DNA of 64,000 nt from Neoechinorhynchus agilis (GCA_051530055.1 CM121342.1:3348001-3412000); one strand, 5' to 3'; positions 1 to 11,702 are shown, numbered from the stretch's first letter. Notes: a model not told the origin generated them from the sequence alone. A program made the numbers and translations.

Positions 1-1080
1 AAACAGGCGATCCTTCCCATTCGATTCGGCGGTCTTGGCATCCAGAGTGCCACCGAATTAGCAATTATTGCATTTTCGTCATCGATTTCGGTCTCTTCAG
101 ACCTGGTGCTGAGAATCATCCAACCACACACTCGAATAGAGTCGCACCCACCACCTGAACTGATTGAAATGCACGCTCAATGGACATCAGTGTTCGGGCA
201 GGTCGTTTTGACCGAAACAAACTCTCAAGAACGTTGGACTGCCTTGCTCCACACTGCGTATTATCAGCAGCTTCTCAACTCATGCTTATCTCCCACCGAT
301 TGAGCTAGTCTCCTGGCAGTCTCAGCTTCCCGATCACGGCTGTTGGCACGAGGCTGGATGACCAAGCCATCACCGTCGCTATGGGACTTCGGTTGGGCAT
401 CGAATTCTCAGACTCATATACATGTCGGTGCGGTGGAATAGTGAATAGGTCGAAAACTCACGGCCTTGACTGCAAGCGTTCAAATGCTCGCCGCGCACGG
501 CACTCAGCAGTCAACCGCATAATCAAGGATGCCCTCTCAACGGCCGGTTTTCCTGCTCAACTCAAACCAGTCGGACTCTCCCGGAACGACGGTAAACGCC
601 CTGATGGAGCGACTCTCCTCCCATGGTGCTCCGGGAAAATACTGGTTTGGGATTCTACCTGCCCCAACACGCTCGCAGCATTCCACTTACGGGATGCCGC
701 CTCAAAAGCGGGAGCAGTCGCCAGCCTCAGCGAGGAAAAGAAGCGGCAGAAGTACTCCTCGCTCGATGGGCATCAATATATTTTCATCCCGATTGCGGTG
801 GATACACTGGGATGTCTCGGTAAAGAAGCCGATTATTTCCTTTCTCGACTGGGAAAGATACTGAAATATGCCACCGGCGATATGCGCTCCAGCAGCTTCC
901 TGCTGCAGCGAATCAGCGTGGCGATGCAACGCGGCAATGCCGCAGCCATCAAGGAAGCTGCCGAACAATCATAACATATCCGTAATGCGGATTTGATATG
1001 ACTGCGAAATGCATAAATAAAATTTTAACACTAAATGATAAACATTTATATAATTTACTGTTTCAATGAAACAAAAAATG
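1..1080 (+). mobile_element. RLE-type LINE, 3' end (copy L1), degraded
   Basis: This is the C-terminal part of an R2-like non-LTR retrotransposon; the window opens inside it. Positions 1-303 read as the region after the reverse transcriptase, with the phrase RFGGLGIQ. Positions 381-974 read as the restriction-like endonuclease. They show a CRCG...HGLDC zinc knuckle, then the nuclease motif KRPDG followed by WDST. These match the Cys-rich and PD-(D/E)XK parts of R2, R4 and NeSL-type proteins. The two blocks lie in different frames, so this copy is dead. After the stop near 974 comes an AT-rich 3' tail with an AATAAA near 1016. The sequence is clearly diverged from copies L2-L5 and represents another subfamily. 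Confidence 0.8.
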
Positions 1081-2197
1081 CTCAATAAAATGGAGCTGCT
1101 TGTTGGTGCTCATGTTTCTGACAAAAATTATAGCTCTTCGTCATCAAATTACATGCCGCGTACACGATGATTGGCACCAACAATACGAGATTCCAAGACC
1201 AGCCAATCATTTTCTCCACCATTGCTTGATTCTTGGAATATTGAATAAATCACATTTTTTGTAAAATAATTTACTAACAGAAGGCAAAGGTTCGCTTTAA
1301 TGTGAAGAAAAATCTCACGAATAAAGCGGGGCGGACGGTTTGAAGGATCACCGAAATGAAAAGATTTGGTATGACAACGAACGTGTCTGTTAAAGATAAA
1401 AAGTAATAACCATCGTTTACTGCGGTTGGAATTGAAATAAAAAGACTCAACAAAACCACTCAGATTCTAATCCATCTTGAATATTGTTTAGGGCGTTTGG
1501 AGTGTCCATCCAAGCCACGGTGAATCGTTTCCGTAATAGCAACGCTCGAACGGACCGGAAAAAAGGGAAAATAGCAGAAAATATTAAGATTATTAACTGC
1601 CTTTGGCGCTAATATTGTTATCTTTGTTATTGAACAGTCATCGTGTTCGAAATAGACTGTAATGTTTGGACTTTTTAAGCCTCATGTTATTTTGGTTTGT
1701 CTTCAGAATTTTGTTTGTACATGAAAAATGATGACCACAATTTTTAATTTTTGACTTTTGCTAATTGGAATTATTGTTTAGGTCTTCACATGGTAAATGA
1801 TTTTTTTACGTCCATCGAACTGATAATTAACCCGACGAGGTTCGACGAATGTCTTTAATAAAAACCCGGCACCTTCTCACATATCAAAATTATACCAATT
1901 ACAGCAGCCAATCACATTTCAGGCATTGTTTGGTGTAAAATCTGTGCCCTGGATTTAATTATGATCTTCAAGGGTGCTAAATACCTTTAACTACCTTGCT
2001 GAAATACCAAGAATTATTAAAAAACTAAGCAACTGATTATTTGTTTCAACAAAACGATATGCATAAATTTCGAATAATGAAATGCTTGTTGATCAGCGAT
2101 AAATTGACTATAAACAATATTACTTGTTTTGAGACAATGCTTTCCGTTTTGCTTAAATCTCAATGTTCAAGTGGAAAACACCTTACAAAATCCAAGT
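1081..2197. other. AT-rich intergenic DNA, no gene seen
   Basis: No reading frame here has a recognisable domain or biased codon use. The short minus-strand frame at 1274-1459 looks random. The end of the segment serves as upstream DNA for the small secreted-protein gene that follows. Confidence 0.6.
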
Positions 2198-2198
2198 C

Positions 2199-2206
2199 TA
2201 TATAAG
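2199..2206 (+). promoter_or_regulatory. TATA box
   Basis: The string tatataag lies 30 bases before the ATG at 2236. For an RNA polymerase II promoter this would put the start of transcription only a few bases before the ATG, giving a very short leader. It is the clearest core promoter in the window and supports the downstream frame as a real gene. Confidence 0.6.
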
Positions 2207-2235
2207 ATCCGTATACGCTTACGTTCGATAACGAA

Positions 2236-2556
2236 ATGAAAGTCGCAATCTTTCTACTTTTCGTCGTCTTTCTTTGTTTCTGTGAAAATATAACTGTCAA
2301 ATCGAAAAATAAAGATGCAACAGTCGAATCTTCAGGTCAGATTGAGATCGCGGACATGGATTCGAAGGGCAAATGGTTCAGTGAAGATGATATCTCAAAG
2401 GCGGATCTTGAGTTGCTGCAGAAGGACGACAAAATACCAAAAAAGATAGTTAATGGTAAATTCTTCTTCTGGGGATTCGTTCCATTCTTTCCATGGGGAT
2501 TCCTTTATCCGTTTTACTATCCGTGCTTTCGGCCATGGATACCGTGTTGCTTTTAA
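2236..2556 (+). CDS. Small secreted protein with aromatic-rich C-terminus
   Basis: A single-exon frame of 106 codons starts at the first ATG after a TATA box. Residues 1-17 form a textbook signal peptide (MKVAIFLLFVVFLCFC), so the product should be secreted. The middle, residues 20-72, is polar and acidic (Lys, Asp, Glu, Ser). The last 32 residues are strikingly rich in Phe, Trp, Pro and Tyr, with phrases such as FFFWGFVPFFPWGF and the end WIPCCF. Four Cys occur: two at the signal-peptide end region and the rest in the tail, where two are adjacent. I do not recognise the family. The hydrophobic tail could insert in membranes or pack into an extracellular matrix, but this is only inference. 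No second copy is visible in the window. No clear polyadenylation signal lies close after the stop. Confidence 0.6.
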   Translation: MKVAIFLLFVVFLCFCENITVKSKNKDATVESSGQIEIADMDSKGKWFSEDDISKADLELLQKDDKIPKKIVNGKFFFWGFVPFFPWGFLYPFYYPCFRPWIPCCF

Positions 2557-3167
2557 AGATAGCAGATAATTAATTACACCAAAGTAAAACACCTTAGTTG
2601 GCAAATCGAGTGGTCTGCAAATTATGGAATCAAGCGGCGTGTTGATTTCTCCTTTTTTATAAGCGTGATTTACCAAGTTCATAATTTGAGTATTGAGAAG
2701 CCATAACTAAAGGAACTCAATGAATCCGCCCACTTTAACATCTTTGGAAAAACGAATTGGAAAAAATACACAAAAAAAGAGTTAATTCGCTTAAATCTGT
2801 AAACTGAATCTCCTATAAATATGCCGTTTTTAAAGCCTCCTACAAAGAGAGCTCTTCAACAAAGGCAATATCCTTTTTTTGTAGTTATTCGGCAAACCTT
2901 GATAATGTCGGAATTATCGGACGAAATATCAGCAATAAATCAGTCAATTTAAATTCGGGCGTGAAATTTTTCAATTGAAAAAAAGGTTTTATTCGGTCGA
3001 TTACGATCGCCATAACTTTAAAACTTTCTTGTCTTATTCTCTTAAGACAAAAATATCCGTTACGTATTTACCTAGGAAGTTTCGTTTTCGGATAAAAGAA
3101 AAAAGGACAACATACGAGTATTTTTATTTCCATCTACACGATCCAACGTCGTAAACACTTGCAAACA
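2557..3167. other. AT-rich spacer, no gene seen
   Basis: The segment holds long A and T runs and no frame with protein-like composition. It separates the small secreted gene from the first copy of unit C. Confidence 0.5.
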
Positions 3168-4323
3168 GTGAGTATTGGCGAAAAGCCAAAGCCCAGTGAT
3201 GACCAAAGGTGCGATTGCATCTCAGAGGGCACATAAAAAAATGAAAGATAATCAACGGAGGGGTTTTAGCGCAGGTGAAGATTGTTCAATTTTCTGAAAA
3301 GCGTTCACGTTCATTTTAAAAAGATTTGCCTTAAAAATAAACCGTTGATGTGCAATCAGTTAATTTTTAAATAAGGAAAAGAATTTGTTATCAATCTCGG
3401 TCGGTCCTGAAACCGAGGTCGTCAGAGTCGAATATTCCGACGGATTCAATCGATGATTTTATCAATTCAAGTGTAAAAAACCTCAAAAACGACCGACGGA
3501 ATTGAGATAATCGAAGGTGAACATTGTCTCTATCGACTGAGAAAAAGATTAATAATCTAACCGATGGATACGACTAAAGAATTTAGGCGAACAAAAAGTT
3601 TTTAAAAACTTTCACATCTCCGCTTCGGTTTTTTTGTAGTGGTCGAAAGGACGAATTCAGCGTTTCTCTGAGATCAGTTTTTTGCGTATAACATTAATCC
3701 GCAATCGTGGAATACGCAACGCAAACAATTACGTCACTGCAATATACGAATTCCTCGAAAGCATCCATAGGCGAGGGAGGGACGATAATCTCGTTTTTGC
3801 GTTCGAGATTTCATCTGTGACCTAGAAATTTGCTAGTTTTCGCTTAATAGTCCACAAATTCTATGCCGAGAAAAGTTTACGCTTAAAATCAGCGATTATC
3901 GTTTTCTTTTGATGATATTCGATAATCGTTGATATAGAAGACGGTGTTCAATTGATTCATTTAGTCAAAGATGAGCTTATTAATGGATTTACGGGAAAAT
4001 CGATATTTACGAACTTTCATCGAAAAGTAGGCGATTTTTGTTTAACCGCAAATTAATTCGCTTTCGTTTTAAAGAAAGGTCTTAAATTTTCGACTGAATC
4101 AATGAGATGCAGATTTCTGAAGGTGATTCTCCATCGCCTTCACAGATACCAAATATTCGTCAAAGGTTTTCTCTTCTTTTTGAAAAAACGTTGACTAACA
4201 AGTCAATCGATATTGTCGGTTATTGTAAATCACGCAGCGTTCAAAACGTCAATTCTGAAAGGATTTCATGTTTGCGAATCCGATGTAAAAGACCAAGTGG
4301 AAATCGAAGAGTTTATGGATTTT
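3168..4323 (+). repeat. Multicopy unit C, copy C1, cut by LINE L2
   Basis: This block starts with gagtattggcgaaaagcc and recurs at 19013-20520, 28317-28819, 47515-48745 and 63946-64000, with a small piece at 33340-33420. It looks like a spliced host gene with tiny introns. One likely exon near 3960-4027 encodes DELINGFTGKSIFTNFHRK and ends at a gtaggc donor. Another near 4080-4122 reads GLKFSTESMRCRFLK and is followed by a 23-base gtgatt...cacag stretch. The final frame, which begins MSILKGFHVCESDV in copy C2, is interrupted at 4323 by LINE L2. In this copy the ATG of that frame is not present. No domain is recognised. Confidence 0.5.
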
Positions 4324-5639
4324 ACTAAAAATCGATCAGTTTCTTCCCCCGCCGTCCCCACCATCTCTGCAAATCACGACTCGCCGCATGTCGCACCGCC
4401 CACGCCCGACGCTGCTGACGCACGCGGATCACAAGAGGATCGACGCTGCAAATTCTCAAAATCAACTTTCGTCCAAAGGACCTGTAGAGAACAAGCGGCA
4501 GTCGGAAATTTCACTTGCTCTGGGCGCTGAGGCCAATGCTGCCCGAGATCCGAAGGTCTCGGCATATAATTGCCCGATCTGTGACAAGCAGATCAAAATT
4601 ACCAAATTGGGAGAATTTTGGACTCACGGCCCAAGGGATTCCCGACGTGTTAGTTCCGGCCTTCTGCTAGCAAACTCTGTTCCTCAGCTCACTGAACCTC
4701 GTCAGAACATCAACCCTTCGTTGCTGGAGATCGTGCCCTGCCCAGAAACATCCTGAAAGGGATCCCGAAGGGCGCTCGATTTCAGGTAGCGAAGAGGTAT
4801 TCAGCTGAGCGAATGTCTCGAGACAAATACCGAAATATCTTGGACAAGCCTTTTCGCGTTCCCGAGACTGGTGCTCTGGAGTACCACCTGACGTGTCCCT
4901 TGTTACCCTCATCCAAAACCGGGTGTCCTCCTTCGACAATTCGTTTCGAGGGGTCCTACGCAAAGCTCACGTTTTTAAGGGAGATTTTTCAAAGCCACCG
5001 ATTCCGAGCCGAGTTTCAACCCGTTCAATGACTCAGAGACTGTCTTCTAAACTCGCCGATGGTGAAGTTCGGTTCGTATTCTATCATCCACCAACGAATT
5101 CGCAAGAGATGATACGAAAACTCACGAACTTCTCAGAGATAAACATCCTCGGTCCGCTGGTCATCTAGGATATTCGGAGATGATCCCCTCGTGCACCCCG
5201 TTAGAATTTTCGGTTGATGTTGTTAAGAAAGCCGTTCCTTCGTTCGCAAATGGGCCAGCCGATGGGCTCGACCGGCTTCGGCTTCAGCACCTAAAGGACA
5301 TGATGTCCTTCTCCGTAGGTGATCCATCCCATGTTCTCCTGAACGCCTTGACTCGGTTAGTCGGCGAAAGTGATTTCTCGGCGAGTAACAGAAGATGTTG
5401 CTGAAATTCTTTGTCCAGTTCAACTAGGCTGCTGCACTCCTTGTTGGGCGGAAGCCATAGTCCACGCAACTCCGTACATTTGTTATTGAGAACGCCAAAC
5501 CGTGTTTGATCCTGAAATTAGATTTTCGGAACGCCTTCAATTCCGTTAATCGCAACTCGCTCTTAAAAGCTGTCAGCGATAACGCACCGGAGGCTTACGG
5601 GTATTTTAGAAATTCGTACATAGCTGCGACCCCTCTTGT

Positions 5640-7600
5640 ACTGTTGAAAATAAAATCCATATGTTTGAGATATGGGAATTGAAGTAAGATTTAATTTATT
5701 GATTGAATATTTCGATCCAACCTAGGATCTTCTTCAGCGAATTCTAAAAAGAGAGGTAGGGAATGCCAAAACTATCACACGTTGATCTTATCGGGTGGAA
5801 TCCGAAGCTTCAATCTTTAATCTGGCTTGTTTCCATCAAAAATGGATGACGACTGGATATACACAGCTTCCATGACCACACGACTGAATCGATCGTGATT
5901 ATACTGATCCAGATTGAGGCTCGCCTTTTTGTTGGGACAAAGCAGTGTGTAAATTACGTCCCTTCCGACAATACACATCTACCAGGGCACTGCTACTACC
6001 TGTTTGTAGTGTCCTCTGCATCTTCCTGAACAAGGATTCATCATGGAAGGGGACCTCTAGGAAAATGCTCTCTTTCTTCACATTCGAAACCCTTCCGTGG
6101 CTGTGTCTCACTCCTTCAAGGCATCTTTTTTCCAAGTGTAGAGGATAACCGAGTCTGCCCGACAAGTCGAATAGGAAATTAAGCCCTTCATCCCGTATAA
6201 ATTCATCACTACAGTGTGTAAAAGCTCTGTGAAATAAACATCTAATCCTAGACATTTTTTTATTTTTGCGGTTGCATTGAACTCCATGGAACAAAACGAT
6301 GCGGGACACCATATTTCCTATACACGCTCGTCGTGTATGAATTCTCCCTTCGTTTAATGGGTACATCGAGAAACGAAAAATATCCTCGTTCCTCAATGTC
6401 CATTGTCCACGGTATGTGTTCGTCCTTACCATTCAGCTGATTGTGAAGCTCCCCAGGAGACAGGACAGAAGAGTCTAGAAATATGAAGGTATCGTCCACA
6501 TATCTAACCCAGAATGCGATCCCAGGGATAGCCTTTAAGAAATCAGATTCCCATTGCCTCATATATAACTCAGCTAAGATAGGAGCTAGAGGACTTCCCA
6601 TTGCCAAGCCATCTTTTTGGTCATAGTCGCATCCCTCGAATCGAAAATTGGAAAATCTGGTACAGAACTGTAAAAGTTTTTTTCAGTCAGTCTTAGTGAG
6701 TTTCCATTCATTGTTAAGTGAAAGCAAAGGAATAGCTAGATTGATTGCACGATTCACAGGAATTTTTGTGAAGAGGGACGTAACATCAGCAGAAACCATT
6801 GTGTAAGTAGAACCCAAATTAGAGCGAAGTCTTGATATGAAATCCTCACCATTATCAACAGTATTATCGGAAAATCCCATTATACTACGTAGAATGCCGA
6901 GTGGACAGCCACTATAGGTCGAAACTTAATAGGGTTTTGTGTACCTTGGCGTTAAGGTGTAGTCTGGGCGTTTTTGCATCAGTAGAGCGAAGTGCTTTAT
7001 AATCATCAGGAGGAAGCTTCCCTTGAATTTTTCAATCTCAAAATAAATGAGTTGAATTCCCTTTCACGACTTTTTGTTGGGCATGTACTGAGCTGCTCAA
7101 ACTCATTTCCGTTGAGGATTTCGAGACCCGCTTCTCGATATTGTTGTGAATTCGCAATACAATATCCATACCCCTTATCGATCTTGACCAAAACTACATC
7201 CTTGATGTCCCTGAGAAGGTCCATTCCACACTGCATTCTCCGGGAGATGTTAGAGTTGACATTCTTATTGTTAATAACTGAATCATAGTACTGTTCTATC
7301 TTCCAAATTGGTATATTCAGATTATCATATTCGAGTCGCGTCGCAAGCTTCTCTAGCTTGATTCTGTATTCAAACTTCTTAGGTGGCGTATAAGGAATGA
7401 AATCGGGACCCAGCAGAATAATGTTCGACATATTATATACCTCATTCTTGTGATCAGAAGCAGTATAGAATCTATTCTGGGTTAGTCGATTAAGCTTTCG
7501 AATATGGCGATTGAAAATAGCTTTTTCTTCAATATCCATGTGATCTTTGACACAGAACTCTACAAGTTGACAATATTCTAAACTTATCCATCTATTGAAA
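5640..7600 (-). mobile_element. Penelope-like element P1, inserted in LINE L2
   Basis: On the minus strand, 7608-7006 encodes the PLE N-terminal region with the KIDKGYG phrase. The segment 6880-6683 has the first RT blocks (SADVTSLFTKIPV). The segment 6607-6260 has the palm: MAMGSPLAPILAELYM and the catalytic YVDD. The segment 6432-5899 has the post-RT region (LFHRAFTHCSDEF). A short tail (HDRFSRVVMEA) resembles the region that follows GIY-YIG in other PLEs, but no GIY-YIG core is visible, so that part seems deleted. The 3' end is near 5640 and the 5' end near 7600; the LINE copies L3 and L4 have no insert at this point. The element is in several frames and not functional. Confidence 0.8.
5710..5737 (-). 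other. Hammerhead-like motif at 3' end of PLE P1
   Basis: On the minus strand the sequence reads ctgaagaagatcc, a short loop, then ggatcgaaa. This is the arrangement of the hammerhead core (CUGAUGA, stem II, GAAA), which is known from PLE terminal repeats. Here the core reads CUGAAGA, so catalysis is doubtful. It is useful as a marker of the PLE end. Confidence 0.4.
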
Positions 7601-8506
7601 CACATCATTCCTTCCGAAAGAGCCGTTCAACCGGGAGACCCATTAGATCCCATTGGTTGTGCGCTCACATGAACGAATTAGCGCATTCTCTTGATGCTGA
7701 ATTCAATGCCTGGTACCTGGACGATGTTACGCTAAGAGGCGATCCCCAGGTAGTTGTCCGTGACCTGGAGAAAATCAAGATGGGGGCTAGCAAACTGGGC
7801 ATTGAATTGAACACAGAAAAGTGCGAAATTCTATTCCGTAATATAGAGAGCGGCCCTGCAAAAGACGTAATAAAGTGTGACTTTGAAAATGTTGCACCCG
7901 GGATAGAAATGATCGACCTTCAGCGGTTTAAGATTTAGGGCAGTTGCGTCTTTGATAGGAATGCAGAAAACTAAATTAACAACCTTCTAAAGAAGTTATC
8001 GGTGCCTTGCGATAGGGTCTGCGAGCTTGGATCATACGAGGCTCTGTTCTTGATAAAGTACACCCTCTTCATCCCCAAGTTCCTTTATGTTCTACGCACT
8101 GCCCCGTTTTTCAAGCACGAGGTTCAGCGTGGCAAGCTAGATGACAGATTGAAGGACTGTCTCGAGCAAGTTTTAAATGTCCAGCTGTCAGAAGAGGCAT
8201 GGCGACAAGCATCCTTGCCTGTATCTTCTGACGGGTTGGGTATCCGGAAAACAGCAGAAATATCCCTGCCCGCATTTTTAGGCTCCTATGAGGGAAGCGA
8301 AAGCACAGTTCAGCGCGTTTTGAAATCTACTTATCATTTTGATAAGCATTTTAAAGAGGGAATCAGTGAGTGATGTAAACTGACCAACTCCGATCAAGTA
8401 GCTGTGAATGGCCAAAAACAATCTGTGAGGGTTCGACCTTTCGTCGCAAGTGTTCAAGGCTCTCTCTCTTATCAGACTCAAGCGACGACGTTGCCCGTGC
8501 CAGGTG

Positions 8507-9440
8507 AGTTAAATTCGACATTCAATCTCACTCATTCTGCCTCGATCAACTTTCAACGAGACTTAGGTATAAACACTTCCTTGTCGAATACTTTTTCAGT
8601 ATCCCTGTCAACTCTGACAAGTTCAAAATAACGCATAGCAATTTCCTTGTTCTTAACAAATCCATCCGTATTTTCAACTGCATTGACGATACGCGTCCTT
8701 TTTTATAGTAAAAAGGTCACATATTGACATAGAAAAATTTCTTTCTATGAAGTCTATAGGCTTCAAGAAAATCTCTCCAGCGAATAGAACCACGCGCAAT
8801 TTCCTCGGCCACTTCCGATGCATCCGTGATAACACAAAACCGCATAAACAACATAATGTTGTTTTGCTCTGGTTTACAAATACGACAGCGTATAAAATAT
8901 TTTCCTGGCATTAAATAACCTGAAAGCGGATTATATCCTTTTAAATGTACGAACGGCAGGTTATTTCAAGAATTATTGACATGATCACTCGTTCTAGAAA
9001 TTTCTTCTCGAACATCCGACTGAATCCGCAATCAACATCGACGAACAAGCCTAACAGACTTAGCATTTTAACAATTTCGTAAATTTTTGCGCCATATACT
9101 TATCGAAAACAGACATTGCACACGACTTTACTAACATCATCACAAGCGACATCCTTATAGCTTCTCTGCTGGCTCAGAGAGCATTCCATGACGTCATCAA
9201 CATTCACTTCGTTCCATAGCTCTGTACTATGCCGTGCCCTTCAAGGAGGATCAGCGAATTCGATCCCATCCTACATGTCAGGGTTTTTACCCCGTCTAAA
9301 ACATAAACTTTGCATACGTCATAAGACTCAGAATTTTCACAATTTCGGATATTTTTCGCCGTTCACTTGTAGAATACCGATATTTTCCCGCAACACTGCA
9401 AGCATTCAGGAGACAATTGAGGACGAGGACGGCGAATAAT
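8507..9440 (-). repeat. Multicopy unit K, copy K1
   Basis: This unit is shared with 20645-21145, 26882-28200 and 56520-56774. It carries on the minus strand a short frame (8911-8717 here) starting MPGKYFIRCRICKPEQ. Upstream on the same strand are Cys-bearing pieces such as YKDVACDDVSKVVCNVCF, which look like further exons. In this copy the frame is shorter than the 119-codon version in K2. I do not recognise the protein with confidence. The PGK...RC.IC phrase followed by W-DFLEA loosely recalls the RING0 zinc motif of parkin, but that is speculative. Confidence 0.4.
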
Positions 9441-9747
9441 TATGTTTATATCTTCAAACAATAAATTGATGAAACTTTCAAAAAAAATCGCAATTCAGAT
9501 TCAATTGAAACGCCAAGGATATGCCAATCATCTACTACAAACTTTATAGATCAAGATGAATTCCTTTCAGTTTCCAAAGATGAGCAATAACGAGGAACTA
9601 CCGTTCATCAAAACCGTTTCGGTATAATTAAGAAGGAATCGAAATTTCAGTTCCGACGTTGAACCGAATTAAGATTCTTTATAAAAACTCAGTCTACTCG
9701 GCTTTCAAGCACAATAGAATTAAACTCACTTCAGGTCAATCGTTGAA
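9441..9747. repeat. 3' flank of the Cys-rich gene, duplicated elsewhere
   Basis: The first part (9440-9570) recurs at 34060-34220, and 9580-9747 recurs at 35370-35537, directly after the second Cys-rich gene copy. It therefore forms the shared downstream flank of that gene family. No AATAAA is evident in the first 100 bases beyond the stop codon on the minus strand. Confidence 0.5.
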
Positions 9748-10692
9748 CTAATCGTAATCGTACAAAAAAGATGGACCCTCTCGGATATTTTCATTTACAA
9801 CGTATGTACTGTCCTCGGTCTCGTGAGGGACATCCATTTCATTGATCGATGTTACATGTTTAAATAGTTCACTAAGTTCGTATTCTTTTGTGAGATCCGA
9901 ATCCTTTTCATCTTTTAATATCTCCTTACAAATGTGTGAGCAATAATTGAGGCAATTCGTTCTTCTTTTTGATCCATTTTCGAAGCACGAAACTAGTTCA
10001 TCATTTGCCGACAGCAAGATGTGATCGTCAGAACTAATTTTTCCACGATTATTCGTATTTTCAACTTTACAATTTACTATTTTTACGTTATCAATATTAA
10101 TGGGTGTTTCTTTGGTATTTACCATTTTGCTGAAAAGTAAAGTTGTCTTCTTTTTTAGCCGTTTAAAGCATTCAGATACGCAGGAAGCCATACACTTTTC
10201 AATGCTAAAAGCTATTTTTCCATATCTTGACAGTCCTGAATAATCACCGAAACACGTTCGTTTACATCTTTGAATACAAAGCTCGTTTCTCAAGGCTCGG
10301 AACTTTGTCGTTGATTTTATGTTAGAACTCGTTTTCTTGCATTCGTCTTTTCGGGTATCAAATCGATTTGACTTTGTATTTTCTCTTAAAGTTAAGCTCG
10401 GTTCTCCTTCAGTCTCGAAATTATGTTTACCTGAAACATCACTCATTTTCTTCATATTCTGTTTATTATTTATTGCATCGCCCTCTGCAAAATTGTTATC
10501 CTTAACCCCTTGCTCGCCGGATAACCTTTTGTTATTCAATATTTGTAAATAACTTTCCAATTTCTTTTCTTCATACTGAAAGTGTTCAATTTTCGGCACC
10601 TTTTCATTAACTTTACCATTTGTATGCTGAAAGTTTACGACGATTGCAGTTCCCAGCAACAAAACTGAGAAATAAAACTTTGAAGCGTTCAT
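9748..10692 (-). CDS. Secreted Cys-rich protein, 314 residues, intact
   Basis: This is an uninterrupted minus-strand frame beginning at the ATG at 10692. Residues 1-26 look like a signal peptide (MNASKFYFSVLLLGTAIVV). The mature part is charged and holds two Cys clusters. The first has Cys139, 143, 147, 167, 171 and 175, that is C-x3-C-x3-C, a spacer of 19 residues, then C-x3-C-x3-C. The second has Cys247, 251 and 255. Such spacing suggests helices cross-linked by disulphides. No family is recognised. It is the only complete member of a local family whose other copies (35538-38378, 39926-44100, 63070-63645) carry about 770 extra residues after the FENG-KRR phrase. Here that stretch is absent and the reading continues directly into CLNYCSHIC. 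It could be an extracellular structural or effector-like protein; the function is unknown. Confidence 0.7.
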   Translation of the reverse strand: MNASKFYFSVLLLGTAIVVNFQHTNGKVNEKVPKIEHFQYEEKKLESYLQILNNKRLSGEQGVKDNNFAEGDAINNKQNMKKMSDVSGKHNFETEGEPSLTLRENTKSNRFDTRKDECKKTSSNIKSTTKFRALRNELCIQRCKRTCFGDYSGLSRYGKIAFSIEKCMASCVSECFKRLKKKTTLLFSKMVNTKETPINIDNVKIVNCKVENTNNRGKISSDDHILLSANDELVSCFENGSKRRTNCLNYCSHICKEILKDEKDSDLTKEYELSELFKHVTSINEMDVPHETEDSTYVVNENIREGPSFLYDYD

Positions 10693-11220
10693 GTTAATGT
10701 AATTTTATAATTCTGTGAAGGCGTTATAAAATATTTATTATCTTTTTCGCCATTGTTGCCTTCGCGACATCGACGCAAAAATGAAAAATTCGATTTTCAT
10801 GTTGCCATAATTTTTAAAGACTACTTTTAAATTTCTTTATTTTGTTTTAGCCTTTTTATCAACACTAAATCAACGCATTAAAGTGTTCGAAAACTGAAGA
10901 CTCAATTTAATAATAAACTAATTGCTTTTGACAGGAAGCATTATTTGGACTTAAATTTTTATTTCATTCATCGCTTCGTAAAAACGGGTTTGCGTTTTGA
11001 TATTCTTAAATCCGATCATTTTGTACTTTTTAGCAAAGCCAATGGAAGAAGATTTGTACTTCGACGACTAAGAAACTTATCCAAAATAAAATATTAATCC
11101 TGCTTCATTTTACATCAACAGTACAAGTTGCCTTTTGTGTGCTTAAAATCATTGTAAATAGGCTTTGATTCAGTCTCCTCCGAAAAAAAAATTTATTCGC
11201 AGAAGGACCATGTGAGATAG
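10693..11220. repeat. 5' flank of the Cys-rich gene
   Basis: This non-coding segment lies upstream of the minus-strand gene. It is repeated at 57346-57840, together with the first codons of a Cys-rich copy, and in part at 51860-52080. It contains TATA-like strings on the minus strand between 10705 and 10735. I infer that it holds the promoter of the family. Confidence 0.45.
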
Positions 11221-11702
11221 TTTCAATGAATCGAACGTATCATTAATTGGCGATCGCTGTCCATTTATCCACTTTGGCGGTCCAGTCGACGGTGTTGGCC
11301 CATGCGAAAGGAAGAGTGGAGCTGAGTCTCAGGAAGGTGCAGCGAAAGCTCTGGCGTTGTTCGGGCGGTCGTCCTCTAGAATAGAAGACTAGACCAGATA
11401 TGGCCCATGAGTTCCAAATAGATCTGCAAATCTTTGGATTGAGGCCTAGTCGGGCAGCACGCTTTGCTTTAGCATTGGCACATTTGAAGAGGCGTTTCAT
11501 CTTATGTCAGCCGAGACTGAAAGATTACTGGTAAGGGTATAACCTAGAATGTTGAGTCTTTGCTATACCGGGAAAAAATCAAGGGCGAAAAACTTCTTGG
11601 CAAAGTCTCTAATGCGTCGCTTACCAACGACGGATTTTGATTTTATTAAAAACTTGGTCTTTTTATTATTTAAGGCAAGACCCATGTGAGGGAGTTTTTC
11701 TT

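Larger units (their letters stand above)
4324..8506 (+). mobile_element. RLE-type LINE copy L2, split by PLE P1
   Basis: This R2-like LINE begins at actaaaaatcg, the same start as copies L3 (28820) and L4 (49260). Its N-terminal frame at 4388-4756 carries a C2H2-like finger (YNCPICDKQ...FWTHG), as in R2-clade proteins. The reverse transcriptase begins near 5180 with the phrase LRLQHLKDMM. The palm is at 7657-7938 with the catalytic YLDD box, and the thumb/connector at 8002-8373. Several frame changes and the PLE insertion (5640-7600) show that it is dead. It stops at 8506, before the zinc-knuckle/endonuclease region, at a junction with unit K. It lies inside unit C. Confidence 0.8.

Noticed and set aside
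9748-10692. Calling the Cys-rich protein a toxin or effector
   Set aside because: A signal peptide and paired Cys alone do not show this; no known toxin scaffold is recognised.
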